A stretch of 64,000 nt of DNA from Alcaligenes sp. SDU_A2 (GTDB lineage: Bacteria > Pseudomonadota > Gammaproteobacteria > Burkholderiales > Burkholderiaceae_B), in NCBI RefSeq assembly GCF_038237375.1, contig NZ_CP151273.1, positions 3,472,001-3,536,000 on the forward strand, read 5' to 3'. The notes below the pieces were generated by a model that was given only the letters and a program-made list of their open reading frames with translations, made no database searches and was not told the origin of the DNA. The translations under genes were made by a program, and so were the position numbers. This document shows, piece after piece, positions 44,720-57,965 of the stretch (positions are counted from its first letter, which is position 1; each line of letters opens with the position of its first letter).

Positions 44720-45011
44720 TTTTTACCTTAATTACTAATAGCGGTGATTCGCGCTAAAAAGATCGAACTGACTTTATTAGCACTCCCTGACATTGGGAAT
44801 AAGTTTTTAGTAACTCGTCATTTTTTAACGGCTGTGAATTTTGACAGTCAGTGCAGCAGTTGACCCAATGAATCAGCGTGGGCTGGCACTTGACCTGTGT
44901 CGACATTCAGTAACCAGTTAAGCAGTGGGTCGCATACCGATATTCTCGGATACCAGCAAGGCTTAACGGACCCTTGGCAGGCGGTGTAACGGCGTACGCT
45001 ATGTAGCCACG
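44720..45011. other. Gap with a lone IS30-like terminus
   Basis: 292 bases between the starts/ends of wecB and the ligase gene. At 44833-44857 a 25-base stretch beginning TGTGAATTTTGACAGTCAG matches the IS30 terminal repeat at 41716 in about 20 of 25 positions, with no second end or transposase text nearby. Nothing else recognised. Confidence 0.55.
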
Positions 45012-46283
45012 CTAACAAAATGCTGTTGCAGCGCTCTTTGTGGGCATATTACTCTTACGTTGGCGTAGCAATCCCATCAAAACAGCCAGAATTAATAAGA
45101 AAAACATTAACGTGTTATTGCGTATCAGCATAATCTGGCTTTGACTGTACACCACATATCCTAGTACCAGACAGACGCCTGCCAGCGCATAGACTCGCAC
45201 GATGGCGTCGGGGTCTCTTAGATAAGACAGGAAATGCCAAGCTGAGCTTATCAAAAAACCGATCAAGGCTATCAAGGTCAGTCCGCCGTACATGACCCAG
45301 ACCTCTAAAAATGTATTGTGAGTGTTTGCAAGACTGGCAGGTACTTGTCCTAGCAAACCCTCGTCTGCTCTTTCATGCAATTCCTGGCGGAATCGAACCT
45401 CTCCCCAACCTAGAATCGGCTTTTCTTTCAAAAGATCAATAGATGCACGCCAGATCGCGAACCGGGCTCCTAGCGAGCTGGAGCTATTGACGCCCTCATC
45501 CTTATACTCGCTAAGATCGTGGGAAACCTGCTGTATGCGTTCCTGCAGCACGGGCGAATACAATGTCACAATAGCTCCAGAAGCAATGATGGCTATCGAG
45601 GCTAGTATGCAGGACAAGAGGTTGCCACGGCGCATATATGACAGCAGAAACAGCATTAGAAATACAGGGGTCGCTATCCATCCCCCTCGGGTGCCCGAGA
45701 AGTACGACCCCATTAACCCACAGGTGACACCCGCCGCCAATAGTCCCAGCCAAAAACGACGATTTTCACATGGGTTGCGCAGTGTCCAGCACAACGCAAC
45801 AACCAAGAGGGCCCCCATCGTCAAAGACAGGTTTCCAAACTGAATAGCGCCTGTAAATCCAAACGCTTTGTACACCCCTATCTGGTACATCTTCCAATAT
45901 GCCACAGCTAGGCCACTGACCGCTCCTACCACCAGCCCCGACCAGAGCGCCGCCGGCTGGGGCGGCTGCTTCATGCAGCAATGGATCAACACCATGCCCA
46001 GGGCAAACTTGGCAGGTACCTCGAAAGCGTCGGCAGGGTCTCCGTGCCAGGCAGCGGCAATGCCCCCCAGCAGCGCAAACAAGCCCATACAGACCAATAC
46101 CCAGCCTTCCGAGCGCTCGAACGCAATGCGCGGCCCTTTCAACTGCCAAAAAGAATACAGCGACAGTACGCCCAGAACATAGGAGTAGCCACTTTTTGTA
46201 GACAGAAGACTGGCGAGGAACAGAAACACCAATACCGATGTCACACGATGGCCCTCGCGGGAAAAAAGGGATGCTAAAGCCAT
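45012..46283 (-). CDS. O-antigen ligase family protein (WaaL/Wzy_C)
   Basis: A 423-residue membrane protein with about eleven or twelve helices. The Wzy_C-type periplasmic loop lies around residues 240-330 and includes SSSLGARFAIWRASIDLLKE, PILGWGEVRFRQEL and NTHNTFLEVWVMYGG, the last holding the conserved His used by ligases. Such enzymes attach O-antigen to lipid A-core at the periplasmic face; polymerases of the Wzy class share the same fold, so either role is possible. GC content is near the core value, unlike genes at 32.5-41 kb. Confidence 0.85.
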   Translation of the reverse strand: MALASLFSREGHRVTSVLVFLFLASLLSTKSGYSYVLGVLSLYSFWQLKGPRIAFERSEGWVLVCMGLFALLGGIAAAWHGDPADAFEVPAKFALGMVLIHCCMKQPPQPAALWSGLVVGAVSGLAVAYWKMYQIGVYKAFGFTGAIQFGNLSLTMGALLVVALCWTLRNPCENRRFWLGLLAAGVTCGLMGSYFSGTRGGWIATPVFLMLFLLSYMRRGNLLSCILASIAIIASGAIVTLYSPVLQERIQQVSHDLSEYKDEGVNSSSSLGARFAIWRASIDLLKEKPILGWGEVRFRQELHERADEGLLGQVPASLANTHNTFLEVWVMYGGLTLIALIGFLISSAWHFLSYLRDPDAIVRVYALAGVCLVLGYVVYSQSQIMLIRNNTLMFFLLILAVLMGLLRQRKSNMPTKSAATAFC

Positions 46284-46694
46284 AGTTCAAGAATATTCAA
46301 TCATCCGGGTTGGTATGGTCCGTTTATCGGGCAAGACATGCCCAGGCTGCTGAACGCTCGCATCGGCGTGTTGCCATGATAAAACGGCTATGTAAAAGAA
46401 AGAGGGGCGTACGTTAAATCAGGTATTAAATTGTAACCGCACTATCCCTGAGCTGCTCGTTTAAATGGGTCTCGTCATAGTTTCCGCTAGTAACATATCA
46501 AACTACTACGGCCAGTCCCGCAATGCCATAGGCCGGATGCAAACGCGTGGCCAAACTGATGGAAGTCCACCTTTCTTTTCGATCGATAGAAACACGTGAA
46601 ACTACATTATCGTAGTCAGGCAATGGATGACTTTTACCCCGTCCATGCCATCGATGGGCTTGCGTAAGGCCGCCTTATCTGAAATCAACATACC
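46284..46694. other. Gap before the rml operon
   Basis: 411 bases separating the divergent ligase gene and rmlB. It should hold promoters for both. A slightly AT-rich stretch near 46380-46440 is the best place for one. No gene, ops or JUMPstart element recognised. Confidence 0.5.
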
Positions 46695-47759
46695 ATGCGT
46701 ATTCTCGTCACCGGCGGCGCCGGCTTCATCGGTTCCGCCCTCATTCGCCATATCATCCGGCACAGCAGCCACACCGTACTGAATCTGGACAAGCAGACCT
46801 ACGCCGGAAACCTGGATTCTTTGGCTTCTGTCGCTGACAGCCCCCGGTATCAGTTCTCGCAGACGGATGTCTGCGACGCTGCGGCGCTGGCTGCTCAGCT
46901 CAGGCTATTTCAGCCCGCTCTCGTCATTCACCTGGCGGCCGAGTCCCATGTAGATCGCTCCATCGACGGGCCGGCCGATTTCATCCATACCAATATCGTC
47001 GGCACCTACACCTTGCTGGAAACATGCCGTCCTTACTGGCAGGGCCTGGATCCTGAACGCAAGGCGGCATTCCGCTTTCATCATGTCTCCACTGACGAAG
47101 TGTATGGAGATCTAGACGGCACGAGCGAGCTGTTCACGGAAACGACGTCGTACTCACCCAGTTCTCCCTATTCGGCCAGCAAAGCAAGCTCTGATCATCT
47201 GGTGCACGCCTGGCAACGCACGTACGGATTGCCAACGCTGGTCAGCAATTGCTCCAATAACTACGGCCCCTTCCATTTTCCTGAAAAGCTGATTCCCCAC
47301 ATGATTCTCAATGCCTTGCAGGGCCGCCCCTTGCCGGTCTATGGAGCGAGCGACCAGATACGGGATTGGCTTTACGTCGAGGATCACGCCCGTACGCTGC
47401 TGGAAGTCGCCGTCCATGGCCGGGTCGGCGAAACCTACAATATCGGCGGACACAACGAAAAGCGGAACCTGGACGTGGTACGCAGCATCTGCGCCATTCT
47501 GGAAGAATTGGTGCCTGCCAAACCTGCCGGCGTGGACCGATACGCCGACCTCATCGTCTTTGTAGAGGACAGACCCGGACACGACCGGCGCTACGCTATT
47601 GACGCCGGCAAAATGTTCTGGGAGCTGGGCTGGAGGCCGCAGGAAACGTTTGACTCGGGCCTGCACAAAACCGTGCGTTGGTATCTGGAGAATACATCGT
47701 GGTGGCAGCGCGTGCTCAACGGCACTTACCGTCTGGATCGCATAGGAAACCAAGCATGA
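46695..47759 (+). CDS. rfbB: dTDP-glucose 4,6-dehydratase
   Basis: A 354-residue extended SDR enzyme that makes dTDP-4-keto-6-deoxyglucose. The NAD loop [14 protein letters not shown] is near residues 7-20; [18 protein letters not shown], the catalytic [12 protein letters not shown] (Thr-Asp-Glu) and [14 protein letters not shown] (Tyr-x3-Lys) are present, as is the later [14 protein letters not shown]. First gene of the dTDP-L-rhamnose operon; its stop overlaps the rfbA start (ATGA). Confidence 0.97.
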   Translation: MRILVTGGAGFIGSALIRHIIRHSSHTVLNLDKQTYAGNLDSLASVADSPRYQFSQTDVCDAAALAAQLRLFQPALVIHLAAESHVDRSIDGPADFIHTNIVGTYTLLETCRPYWQGLDPERKAAFRFHHVSTDEVYGDLDGTSELFTETTSYSPSSPYSASKASSDHLVHAWQRTYGLPTLVSNCSNNYGPFHFPEKLIPHMILNALQGRPLPVYGASDQIRDWLYVEDHARTLLEVAVHGRVGETYNIGGHNEKRNLDVVRSICAILEELVPAKPAGVDRYADLIVFVEDRPGHDRRYAIDAGKMFWELGWRPQETFDSGLHKTVRWYLENTSWWQRVLNGTYRLDRIGNQA

Positions 47760-48613
47760 AAGGAATCGTTCTGGCCGGCGGCTCCGCGACGCGTCTGCAC
47801 CCCATCACAATGGGCGTCTCTAAGCAATTGCTGCCTGTTTATGACAAACCCATGATCTTCTACCCCCTGTCGGTACTGATGTTGGCCGGCATACGGGAGA
47901 TTCTGATCATCTCCACACCTGAAGACCTGCCCAATTTCCGCAATGACGGATCGCGCTACGGCCTGGAGCTGTCCTATGCCGAGCAGCCTTCTCCGGATTG
48001 TCTGGCCCAAGCCTTCATCATCGGAGCTGCTTTCATAGGCCAGGATAATGTCAGCCTGATTCTGGGGGACAACATCTTCTATGGCTACGGATTCAGCCAG
48101 ATGCTCAAAGAGGCGCGATCACGCCGCACAAGGGCGACGATTTTCGGCTATCAGGTAACTAACCCGGAACGCTTTGGCGTCGTGGAGTTCGACAATAACG
48201 GCAAAGCAGTCTCCATTGAAGAAAAGCCGATGCAGCCCAAGTCCCACTATGCCGTCACTGGACTGTATTTTTACGACAATCGCGTTATCGACATCGCACG
48301 CCAGATTCGGCCGTCAGCCCGTGGCGAACTCGAGATCACGGATGCCAACAATACCTATCTGCGGTTGGGCGAATTGAATGTCAGCTTGCTGGGACGCGGC
48401 TTTGCCTGGCTGGACTCCGGCACCCACGAAAGCCTGATGGAGGCCGGCTCTTTCATACGCACGATAGAACATCGTCAGGGCATGAAAGTCGCCTGTCTGG
48501 AGGAGATCGCCTTTAATCAAGGTTGGCTCGACCGACAACAGCTGGGCGAGCAAGCCGACGCACTAAGGAAAACCGGCTACGGCCAATACTTGCAAAGACT
48601 CCTCCAGAGCTGA
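47756..48613 (+). CDS. rfbA: Glucose-1-phosphate thymidylyltransferase
   Basis: A 285-residue nucleotidyltransferase joining dTTP and glucose 1-phosphate. The N-terminal signature [20 protein letters not shown], followed by [20 protein letters not shown], is diagnostic, and [10 protein letters not shown] supplies a metal ligand. The ATG at 47756 gives the standard start MKGIVLAGG; the same frame runs upstream inside rfbB. Second gene of the operon, overlapping rfbB by four bases. Confidence 0.97.
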   Translation: MKGIVLAGGSATRLHPITMGVSKQLLPVYDKPMIFYPLSVLMLAGIREILIISTPEDLPNFRNDGSRYGLELSYAEQPSPDCLAQAFIIGAAFIGQDNVSLILGDNIFYGYGFSQMLKEARSRRTRATIFGYQVTNPERFGVVEFDNNGKAVSIEEKPMQPKSHYAVTGLYFYDNRVIDIARQIRPSARGELEITDANNTYLRLGELNVSLLGRGFAWLDSGTHESLMEAGSFIRTIEHRQGMKVACLEEIAFNQGWLDRQQLGEQADALRKTGYGQYLQRLLQS

Positions 48614-48614
48614 C

Positions 48615-49172
48615 ATGAATATTCTAAACACCTCACTGCCTGGGGTTCTCATCATCGAGCCCCGTGTTTTCAGCGATGAGCGCGGCTTCTTCAAGGAAAC
48701 ATTCAGCCAGGAGCGCTACCGAGAAAAAGCCGGCATCACCCAGCCTTTCGTCCAAGACAATTACTCCCGATCGGGACACCATGTGCTGCGCGGACTTCAC
48801 TTCCAACGAACCCGGCCGCAAGGAAAATTGATCAGCGTCACGCGCGGCACCATCTTTGATGTAGCCGTGGACATCAAACCGGAATCAGAGACTTTCGGCC
48901 GCTATGTCGGTGTTGAATTAAGCGAAAGCAATCACCGCCAGCTCTGGCTCCCTCCCGGCTATGCGCATGGATTCTGTGTGTTGAGCGAAGAGGCGGACCT
49001 CAGCTACAAATGCACGGACTACTACCACCCAGACGATGAAGGCGGGCTGGCCTGGAACTGCCCTCGACTGGCCATCGCTTGGCCAGTCCCGCAGCCCTTG
49101 CTGTCGCCCAAGGACAGCCGCCATCCAGGACTGGAGCAATTTCAGCGTCCTAGCCAGCAGGAAAGGCCATGA
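48615..49172 (+). CDS. rfbC: dTDP-4-dehydrorhamnose 3,5-epimerase
   Basis: A 185-residue cupin-fold epimerase. Motifs are IEPRVFSDERGFFKETFSQE, FVQDNYSRSGHHVLRGLHFQ with the catalytic His in VLRGLHFQ, and WLPPGYAHGFCVLSEEADLS; the catalytic Tyr lies in YKCTDYY. Third gene of the rhamnose operon, one base after rfbA's stop and overlapping rfbD by four bases. Confidence 0.96.
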   Translation: MNILNTSLPGVLIIEPRVFSDERGFFKETFSQERYREKAGITQPFVQDNYSRSGHHVLRGLHFQRTRPQGKLISVTRGTIFDVAVDIKPESETFGRYVGVELSESNHRQLWLPPGYAHGFCVLSEEADLSYKCTDYYHPDDEGGLAWNCPRLAIAWPVPQPLLSPKDSRHPGLEQFQRPSQQERP

Positions 49173-50134
49173 CACGCATACTGGTGTCCGGAGGCGGAGG
49201 CCAGCTTGGTCAGGCCATAGGCTGGCTGAAGTCATCCCGCGCCAAAGCGCGTGTGCAAGCCGATCCGGCGTCAGCGTCGGCTCGGCTCGTGCACGAACCT
49301 GTCCAGCAGACTGAGAGTCTTCATATCCTGGCTCGATCTGATCTGGACATTACCGACCTTGAATCCATACAGCAGGCGCTGGAACGATACCGGCCCGATG
49401 TGCTGATCAATGCGGCCGCCTATACGGCCGTGGACAAAGCCGAATCCGAACCCGAAACGGCGTATCTCGTCAATGCACTTGCCCCTGGCCTGCTGGCGCA
49501 GGCCAGCGCGCAGCGCGGGATCGGCCTGATCCATATATCGACCGACTACGTCTTCGACGGTCAGGCGGCGCAGCTCTATGCTGAAGACGCGCCGACCGGG
49601 CCGATGAGCCTCTATGGGCGCAGCAAGCTCGACGGCGAGCAAGCCGTGCTGGCCGCCCTGCCCTCGGCAGTCATCGTACGCACCAGCTGGGTGTTCAGCC
49701 AGTTCGGTAATAATTTCTTGAAAACCATGTTGCGTCTGGGTCGGGAACGTCGGGAATTAAGCATCGTGAGCGATCAAGTGGGCGGCCCCAGCTATGCCCC
49801 GCATATCGCGCAGGTCCTGCTGCTTCTTGCCCGGCGCTTGGAGGCCGGCGTGCAAGCCCCTCGTGGAATCTACCATTACGCGGGCCAGCCTGATGTCAGC
49901 TGGTACGATTTTGCCCAGGAAATCTTCCACCAGGCCGTCCAACTGGGATTGCTGGCAGAATCGCCTTCGCTAAGGCCTATTTCGATGTGCCAGCATCCTG
50001 TACCGGCACGACGCCCCGCCCGGTCGTGCCTGAGCCAGCGCAAGCTGGACGATCTACTGGGTGTCGATGCCATTACCCGGGACTGGCGCGCAGGCGTGCG
50101 GTTAAGTCTGCTGGCTTTGCGAGAAACGTGCTGA
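49169..50134 (+). CDS. rfbD: dTDP-4-dehydrorhamnose reductase
   Basis: A 321-residue SDR enzyme giving dTDP-L-rhamnose. The cofactor loop SGGGGQLGQAI is at residues 7-17, INAAAYTAVDKAESEPETAY and the catalytic STDYVFDG and YGRSKLDGE are present, with FGNNFLKTMLRLGRERREL downstream. Between residues 18 and 50 there is an Ala/Arg-rich insertion of about 25 residues not seen in enteric RmlD (about 299 residues). Last gene of the operon; a bidirectional terminator follows. Confidence 0.94.
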   Translation: MTRILVSGGGGQLGQAIGWLKSSRAKARVQADPASASARLVHEPVQQTESLHILARSDLDITDLESIQQALERYRPDVLINAAAYTAVDKAESEPETAYLVNALAPGLLAQASAQRGIGLIHISTDYVFDGQAAQLYAEDAPTGPMSLYGRSKLDGEQAVLAALPSAVIVRTSWVFSQFGNNFLKTMLRLGRERRELSIVSDQVGGPSYAPHIAQVLLLLARRLEAGVQAPRGIYHYAGQPDVSWYDFAQEIFHQAVQLGLLAESPSLRPISMCQHPVPARRPARSCLSQRKLDDLLGVDAITRDWRAGVRLSLLALRETC

Positions 50135-50196
50135 AGCACGCGACACAGTGATGCCTTGAGCGATATCGCTGCTGGCTACGCCACAGAATCAGCCAT

Positions 50197-50228
50197 GCAA
50201 AAAAGGCACCCGAAGGTGCCTTTTTTGT
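50197..50228. terminator. Bidirectional terminator between rfbD and atpC
   Basis: A GGCACC-CGAA-GGTGCC hairpin flanked by an A run on the left and TTTTTT on the right. It can end the rhamnose operon on the plus strand and the ATP synthase operon on the minus strand. Confidence 0.9.
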
Positions 50229-50246
50229 GGACGCTGTCCGCTGCGA

Positions 50247-50669
50247 TCAGTGCTTGCGCACGTCCCGCAGTCGACGGGCCGCAGCAGCCTGAGCGGCCAA
50301 CATGGCCAACTCGGCTTCCACGACGGCGATGTCGGCTTTGTCCTTGGTGTTGCGCAGGGCTTCTTCCGCACGTTTGCGGGCTTCAAGGGCCTTGGCCTCA
50401 TCCAGGTCGTTAGCGCGAATCGCGGTATCCGACAACACAGTGACTTTGCCGGGCTGAACTTCGAGTATGCCGCCGGCTACGAAGATATGCTCTTCGCGGC
50501 CATCGTCCATAACGATCTTCAGCGTGCCGGGACGAATCCGCGAGATCAGAGGGGTGTGGCCGGGCAAAATACCCAGCTCCCCAGCCTCGCCGGGCAGTGC
50601 CACGAACTTTGCTTCACCAGCAAAGATCGATTCTTCGGCACTAACCACGTCAACATGAAGCTTAGCCAT
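50247..50669 (-). CDS. atpC: F1 ATP synthase epsilon subunit
   Basis: A 140-residue subunit of the central stalk. The N-terminal beta domain reads [20 protein letters not shown], then [18 protein letters not shown]; a C-terminal helical hairpin rich in Ala/Arg follows. It couples gamma rotation and inhibits ATP hydrolysis. The ATG at 50669 gives the common start MAKLHVDVV. Last gene of the atp operon. Confidence 0.96.
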   Translation of the reverse strand: MAKLHVDVVSAEESIFAGEAKFVALPGEAGELGILPGHTPLISRIRPGTLKIVMDDGREEHIFVAGGILEVQPGKVTVLSDTAIRANDLDEAKALEARKRAEEALRNTKDKADIAVVEAELAMLAAQAAAARRLRDVRKH

Positions 50670-50678
50670 GAGCAATCC

Positions 50679-53056
<2,378 letters not shown>

Positions 53057-53152
53057 CACACTTTCCTGTAAGGGCATTGTCGGGAGACTGGCGAGACGCC
53101 CGCCTCCCGCTAATCGTGACGCCGGAAGCACTCCGGCGCCTGCCTGCAGTGA

Positions 53153-54694
53153 TTAGAAAGCGCCGTGCTTCTTGAAGTCCTGGATGGCTGCAACCAACTC
53201 AGCCTCGTCTTCCTTAACCAGTTCCTTCTTGCTTTCGATGCGCTGGACCAGTGCGTCAAACTTGTTGCGCAGGTGATCCTTCAGGCCTTTCTCGAAAGGC
53301 AGAACCTGAGCGACGTCCAGATCGTCGAAGTAACCGTTGTTCACGGCGTACAGGCTCACGGCCAGTTCCCACACAGCCAGCGGCTGGTACTGAGGCTGCT
53401 TGAGCAGTTCCACCACGCGCTTGCCGCGCTCCAGCTGACGACGGGTTGCATCGTCCAGATCGGAGGCGAACTGCGCAAAGGCGGCCAGTTCACGGTACTG
53501 AGCCAAGTCGGTACGAATACCGCCAGACAGCTTCTTGATGACCTTGGTCTGAGCTGCACCACCCACGCGGGACACCGAGATACCGGCGTTAATTGCGGGG
53601 CGTACACCAGCGTTAAACAGGTCCGATTCCAGGAAGATCTGGCCGTCGGTAATGGAAATGACGTTGGTCGGCACGAAAGCGGACACGTCGCCGGCTTGCG
53701 TTTCGATGATAGGCAGCGCGGTCAGCGAACCGGTCTTGCCTTTGACTTCGCCATTGGTGAACTTTTCGACGTACTCGGCGTTAACGCGGGCAGCACGCTC
53801 CAGCAGGCGGGAGTGCAGATAGAACACGTCGCCGGGGTAGGCTTCACGACCTGGAGGACGACGCAGCAACAGGGAAACCTGACGGTAGGCCCAGGCTTGC
53901 TTGGTCAGATCGTCGTAAATGATCAGGGCGTCTTCGCCGCGATCGCGGAAGTATTCGCCCATCGTGCATCCCGAGTAGGGAGCCAGGTACTGCATAGCAG
54001 CGGATTCCGAAGCGGAAGCAGCCACCACAATGGTGTATTCCATGGCACCGTGCTCTTCGAGCTTGCGCACCACGTTGTTGATCGTGGAAGCCTTCTGGCC
54101 CACGGCAACGTAAATACATTTCACGCCATTGCCCTTCTGGGCAATGATGGTATCCACAGCCACGGCGGTCTTGCCGGTCTGACGGTCGCCAATGATCAGC
54201 TCGCGCTGGCCACGGCCGATCGGCACCATGGAGTCCACGGCTTTGGTGCCGGTCTGCATGGGCTGGGACACGGATTCGCGGGCGATAACGCCGGGAGCGA
54301 CTTTTTCGATGACGTCAGTCATCTTGGCGTTGATCGGGCCTTTGCCGTCGATAGGCATGCCCAGCGTGTCAACCACGCGGCCGAGCAGCTCGGGACCAAC
54401 GGGCACTTCCAGAATGCGGCCGGTCGTCTTGACTGGATCGCCTTCGGAAACACCGGTGTATTCGCCCAGAATCACGGCGCCGACAGAGTCGCGCTCGAGG
54501 TTAAGGGCCAGACCGAACGTATTGTTCGGGAATTCGAGCATTTCGCCCTGCATCACATCGGACAGGCCGTGGATACGAGTGATACCGTCGGTAACGGACA
54601 CGACCGTACCTTGTGTACGAACGTCAGTCGACGCGCCCAGGCCTTCGATGCGGCTCTTGAGCAGTTCGCTGATCTCGGACGGATTAAGTTGCAT
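53153..54694 (-). CDS. atpA: F1 ATP synthase alpha subunit
   Basis: A 513-residue regulatory nucleotide-binding subunit. Walker A is [15 protein letters not shown], and the C-terminal signature [19 protein letters not shown] is present. The N-terminus [17 protein letters not shown] is normal. It alternates with beta in the hexamer. Confidence 0.98.
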   Translation of the reverse strand: MQLNPSEISELLKSRIEGLGASTDVRTQGTVVSVTDGITRIHGLSDVMQGEMLEFPNNTFGLALNLERDSVGAVILGEYTGVSEGDPVKTTGRILEVPVGPELLGRVVDTLGMPIDGKGPINAKMTDVIEKVAPGVIARESVSQPMQTGTKAVDSMVPIGRGQRELIIGDRQTGKTAVAVDTIIAQKGNGVKCIYVAVGQKASTINNVVRKLEEHGAMEYTIVVAASASESAAMQYLAPYSGCTMGEYFRDRGEDALIIYDDLTKQAWAYRQVSLLLRRPPGREAYPGDVFYLHSRLLERAARVNAEYVEKFTNGEVKGKTGSLTALPIIETQAGDVSAFVPTNVISITDGQIFLESDLFNAGVRPAINAGISVSRVGGAAQTKVIKKLSGGIRTDLAQYRELAAFAQFASDLDDATRRQLERGKRVVELLKQPQYQPLAVWELAVSLYAVNNGYFDDLDVAQVLPFEKGLKDHLRNKFDALVQRIESKKELVKEDEAELVAAIQDFKKHGAF

Positions 54695-54730
54695 GTTCAG
54701 ACTCCTGAAATCCTGTTTACTGACTCGCGC

Positions 54731-55270
54731 TTATGCGGTCAGCGTATCGCGCATGCTGGCCAGCCGGGCCTGCACGGAAGTGTCGAGCACCTGGTCACCA
54801 ACGATCACCCGAATACCGCCGATCAGATCAGCGTCGACGGTAACTGTCGGCTTTAGCTTCAGGCCAAACTTCTTTTCGAGGCCAGCCACCAGCTCGCCGA
54901 CCTGAGCGTCGCTGAGCGGGAAAGCGCTGATGATCTGCGCCTGTGCCGTGCCTTCGAGTTGGTGTTTCAATAACTCGAACTGCTCTGCAATCTGGGGCAG
55001 CAGCAAAATGCGCTGATTGTCCACCAGCAGTTCGAGAAAGTTGCGAGCCTTTTCCGAAGCCTGAGACTTGATCAGGCCTGTAAAAAGTTCGAGACGCTGC
55101 CCATTGTTCAGGCGCGGATCGTTCAGTGCCTCGCGCACATCGTGAAGACCGGCCACCTGAGCCATTTCGGACAACAGGGCCGACCACGATTCGAGTCCCT
55201 GACTGTCGTCGCGCACAGCGGCGAACAGGGCCTCGGCGTAAGGTCTGGCAATAGTCGATAGTTCAGCCAT
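54731..55270 (-). CDS. atpH: F1 ATP synthase delta subunit
   Basis: A 179-residue stator subunit linking F1 to the b dimer. The N-terminus [18 protein letters not shown] and the C-terminal [20 protein letters not shown] are family signatures. It lies 14 bases downstream of atpF. Confidence 0.96.
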   Translation of the reverse strand: MAELSTIARPYAEALFAAVRDDSQGLESWSALLSEMAQVAGLHDVREALNDPRLNNGQRLELFTGLIKSQASEKARNFLELLVDNQRILLLPQIAEQFELLKHQLEGTAQAQIISAFPLSDAQVGELVAGLEKKFGLKLKPTVTVDADLIGGIRVIVGDQVLDTSVQARLASMRDTLTA

Positions 55271-55284
55271 GGCCTGCCTTGATT

Positions 55285-55755
55285 TTAAAGTTCAGCCTTG
55301 AGCTGGTCGAGCAGCTCGGCATGCGCTTTCGCGTCAACTTCGCGTCGCAGGATCTGCTCGGCGCCTTTCACGGCCAGTATGGCGACTTCGCCACGCAGAC
55401 CTTCGCGTACGCGTTGTACTTCCTGGGCAGCGTCTTGCTGGGCCTGGGCGATGATGCGGGCTTTCTCGGCCTCGGCTTCACGGCGGGCCTGTTCCAGCAG
55501 AGCGTTTGCCTGTTTTTCGGCGTCGACAATCCGTTGATGGTTGTCGGACTTGGCCGATGCGTCCATCAGGCTGATACGCGCTTGAGCCTGGGCCAGATCG
55601 GCCTTGCCCTTATCGGCGGCAGCCAGCCCGTCGGCGATTTTCTGACGACGATCATCGATTGCTTTCGTCAATGGCGGCCATACGAATTTCATCGTAAACC
55701 AGGCCAAAACGAAAAACACGATCATCTGGAAAAAGAGAGTCGCGTTTAAGTTCAC
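55285..55755 (-). CDS. atpF: Fo ATP synthase b subunit
   Basis: A 156-residue peripheral-stalk protein. One N-terminal membrane helix (about residues 5-24, [19 protein letters not shown]) is followed by a long Ala/Glu/Arg-rich helix that dimerises. The start is a GTG at 55755, giving [10 protein letters not shown], the usual N-terminus. Confidence 0.96.
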   Translation of the reverse strand: MNLNATLFFQMIVFFVLAWFTMKFVWPPLTKAIDDRRQKIADGLAAADKGKADLAQAQARISLMDASAKSDNHQRIVDAEKQANALLEQARREAEAEKARIIAQAQQDAAQEVQRVREGLRGEVAILAVKGAEQILRREVDAKAHAELLDQLKAEL

Positions 55756-55901
55756 GGTCGTATCCCTTCAATACCACGTGTGCCGGATGCTGGATTGCGT
55801 CCCGACACCTGTATGTTCAAGTCGGAAGCGGTGCATGTTCGTTAATGAGCCGCACCGCCAACGACTGCCTGTCCGCCTGCAATAACAGCGGACCCGCCTT
55901 A

Positions 55902-56183
<282 letters not shown>

Positions 56184-56247
56184 TCAAAAAAGCGTGAGCA
56201 AGCGAACTTGCGTCCCGGTCAGACCCCATTGCCCGACCGGAAACTGA

Positions 56248-57129
56248 TTAATGGCCTTCGTGAGCTTGCCCGATATAGACAAGGGTAAGCATCATGAAAA
56301 TAAATGCCTGCAGCAGAACGATCATGATGTGGAAGATCGCCCATACAGAGCCGGCCAGCACGTGGCCGATACCCAGACCCAGGCTGGCGCCATTAAACCC
56401 AGTCCATGCACCACCCAGCAGAGCGATCAGCATGAAAACCAATTCACCGGCGAACATATTGCCGAACAGTCGCATGCCCAGGGATACCGACTTGGCTGCA
56501 TATTCGATGCAGTTCAGCAGGAAGTTGAACGGGGCGAGCACGACGGCCATGATGCCATTGGCGGTGAATGGTGCAGTAAACAGTTCTTTGACAAAGCCGC
56601 CTGGGTGCTTGATCTTGATGCCGTAATAGAACATCAGCAGCAGCACGCCCATGGACATGCCCATAGGCACGTTCAGGTCGGCGGTGGGCAAAATGCGGTG
56701 GTAGTACAGCGGGTCGCCGTGCTCGGTGCCCAGACCGCTGGTATAGAAAATCCAAGGCAAGAGATCCACGGGGATCAGGTCCAGGACGTTCATCATGACA
56801 ATCCACAGAAAGACCGTCAGGGCCAGCGGCGAAACAAATTTACGCGAATCGGCATTGTGTACGATGGACTTGGCCTGGTCTTCGACCCAGTCGACCAAGA
56901 TTTCGACGAACGACTGCAGACGGCCAGGAACGCCGGCGGTAGCACGCGCGGCTGCGCGCCACATGAAGAACACAACAACCAGACCCATCAACAGGGACCA
57001 GAACATGGAGTCGTAGTTAATGACACCGAAGTTAGCCAGAATATCCTGTTTTTCACCGACGTTATTCAAGTGAACCAAGTGGTGTTGGATGTACCCTGAC
57101 TGAGGCGAAATATCACTAGCAGCAGCCAT
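56248..57129 (-). CDS. atpB: Fo ATP synthase a subunit
   Basis: A 293-residue membrane subunit forming the proton half-channels. The essential Arg lies in [20 protein letters not shown] and the last helix region contains [19 protein letters not shown]. The N-terminus ([16 protein letters not shown]) is typical of betaproteobacteria. Confidence 0.97.
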   Translation of the reverse strand: MAAASDISPQSGYIQHHLVHLNNVGEKQDILANFGVINYDSMFWSLLMGLVVVFFMWRAAARATAGVPGRLQSFVEILVDWVEDQAKSIVHNADSRKFVSPLALTVFLWIVMMNVLDLIPVDLLPWIFYTSGLGTEHGDPLYYHRILPTADLNVPMGMSMGVLLLMFYYGIKIKHPGGFVKELFTAPFTANGIMAVVLAPFNFLLNCIEYAAKSVSLGMRLFGNMFAGELVFMLIALLGGAWTGFNGASLGLGIGHVLAGSVWAIFHIMIVLLQAFIFMMLTLVYIGQAHEGH

Positions 57130-57185
57130 CTGTATTTACCCTGTGATGTATACGTTAAGGGACAAGCCCGTGAAACAAAAATCCG

Positions 57186-57671
57186 TTATGGCAGCTTGCG
57201 AAAAACCAGCAGCAGCACATAGCCCTTCAAGACACACAACAAGCCCAGCAACAATGCGGGCCAGACCAGCCAGCCTGTATTCGCCCAGGCCACCAGCGCC
57301 AGTGTCAGTACAGCAAACCCCAGCTTGAAGGCTTCCCCCCAGAAAAAGGAGAGTGCGCCGGCATTGCCGCCACCCATCAAGCCCAGCAAAAGACGCAGCG
57401 CGAACAATGCGTTGGGCACAAAATAAGCAGCCGCACCGATCAGTGCCGAGGCTGCTGCATTCGCGCCTGAAACCCATGCCGACACGGCAATCGCCAACAA
57501 GGCCATCAAGGCCTGAGCCACCAGAGTGCGCACAATTCCCTTGCCTGCCCGCCGCGCCATATAAGCGCGCTGCTCGGGCGTAAGAACCACGGGTTCCGGA
57601 AAAGGTAGTGCATCCCCTGCTGCCCGCACCGTATTTTCGGTGCCTGTCTGCTGATCGACCGGCTGATTCAT
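57186..57671 (-). CDS. atpI: ATP synthase subunit I (AtpI)
   Basis: A 161-residue small membrane protein with about four helices after a polar N-terminus. AtpI helps assemble the c ring and may carry magnesium. The RRAGKGIVRTLVAQALMALL and GAAAYFVPNALFALRLLLG segments match the family in Burkholderiales. As first gene of atpIBEFHAGDC it sits where the operon promoter should be. Confidence 0.88.
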   Translation of the reverse strand: MNQPVDQQTGTENTVRAAGDALPFPEPVVLTPEQRAYMARRAGKGIVRTLVAQALMALLAIAVSAWVSGANAAASALIGAAAYFVPNALFALRLLLGLMGGGNAGALSFFWGEAFKLGFAVLTLALVAWANTGWLVWPALLLGLLCVLKGYVLLLVFRKLP

Positions 57672-57965
57672 AGTAGGAAAAACTCGGATAAAGTTGTGTA
57701 GATGGATGTGCTACAACGACAGACCCACAAAGGCCCAGCCACCATCCGCGCAAAGTTATCGGCCCCTTTTAAAAGCCGCTGGCGTCAAACCCGTAAAGTA
57801 TAGCGTCTTTTTTTTGTTGCAAGCAAATCAAGTCAGGATTGTTTCAGCTAAGGGTCAAGCCAAAAACGCGGCAGATCAGTAAGCACAAGGGGTCGGGAAG
57901 ATTTGCAACGCTGCAGCGCAGCAACTTTACAACAACCCCTGTGTTTTTATTGACTTTTAAGTGGT
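57672..57965. promoter_or_regulatory. Intergenic region with the atp operon promoter
   Basis: About 294 bases between atpI and the end of the enoyl-CoA hydratase gene, both on the minus strand. A lower-GC stretch with a T run near 57808-57818 stands about 140 bases upstream of atpI. The promoter of the atp operon is expected here by position; I do not assign -35 and -10 boxes. Confidence 0.45.

Noticed and set aside
53165-54856. 563-codon open frame on the plus strand opposite atpA and atpH
   Set aside because: It covers two certain genes in antisense, has no family resemblance and reflects codon bias in GC-rich DNA.
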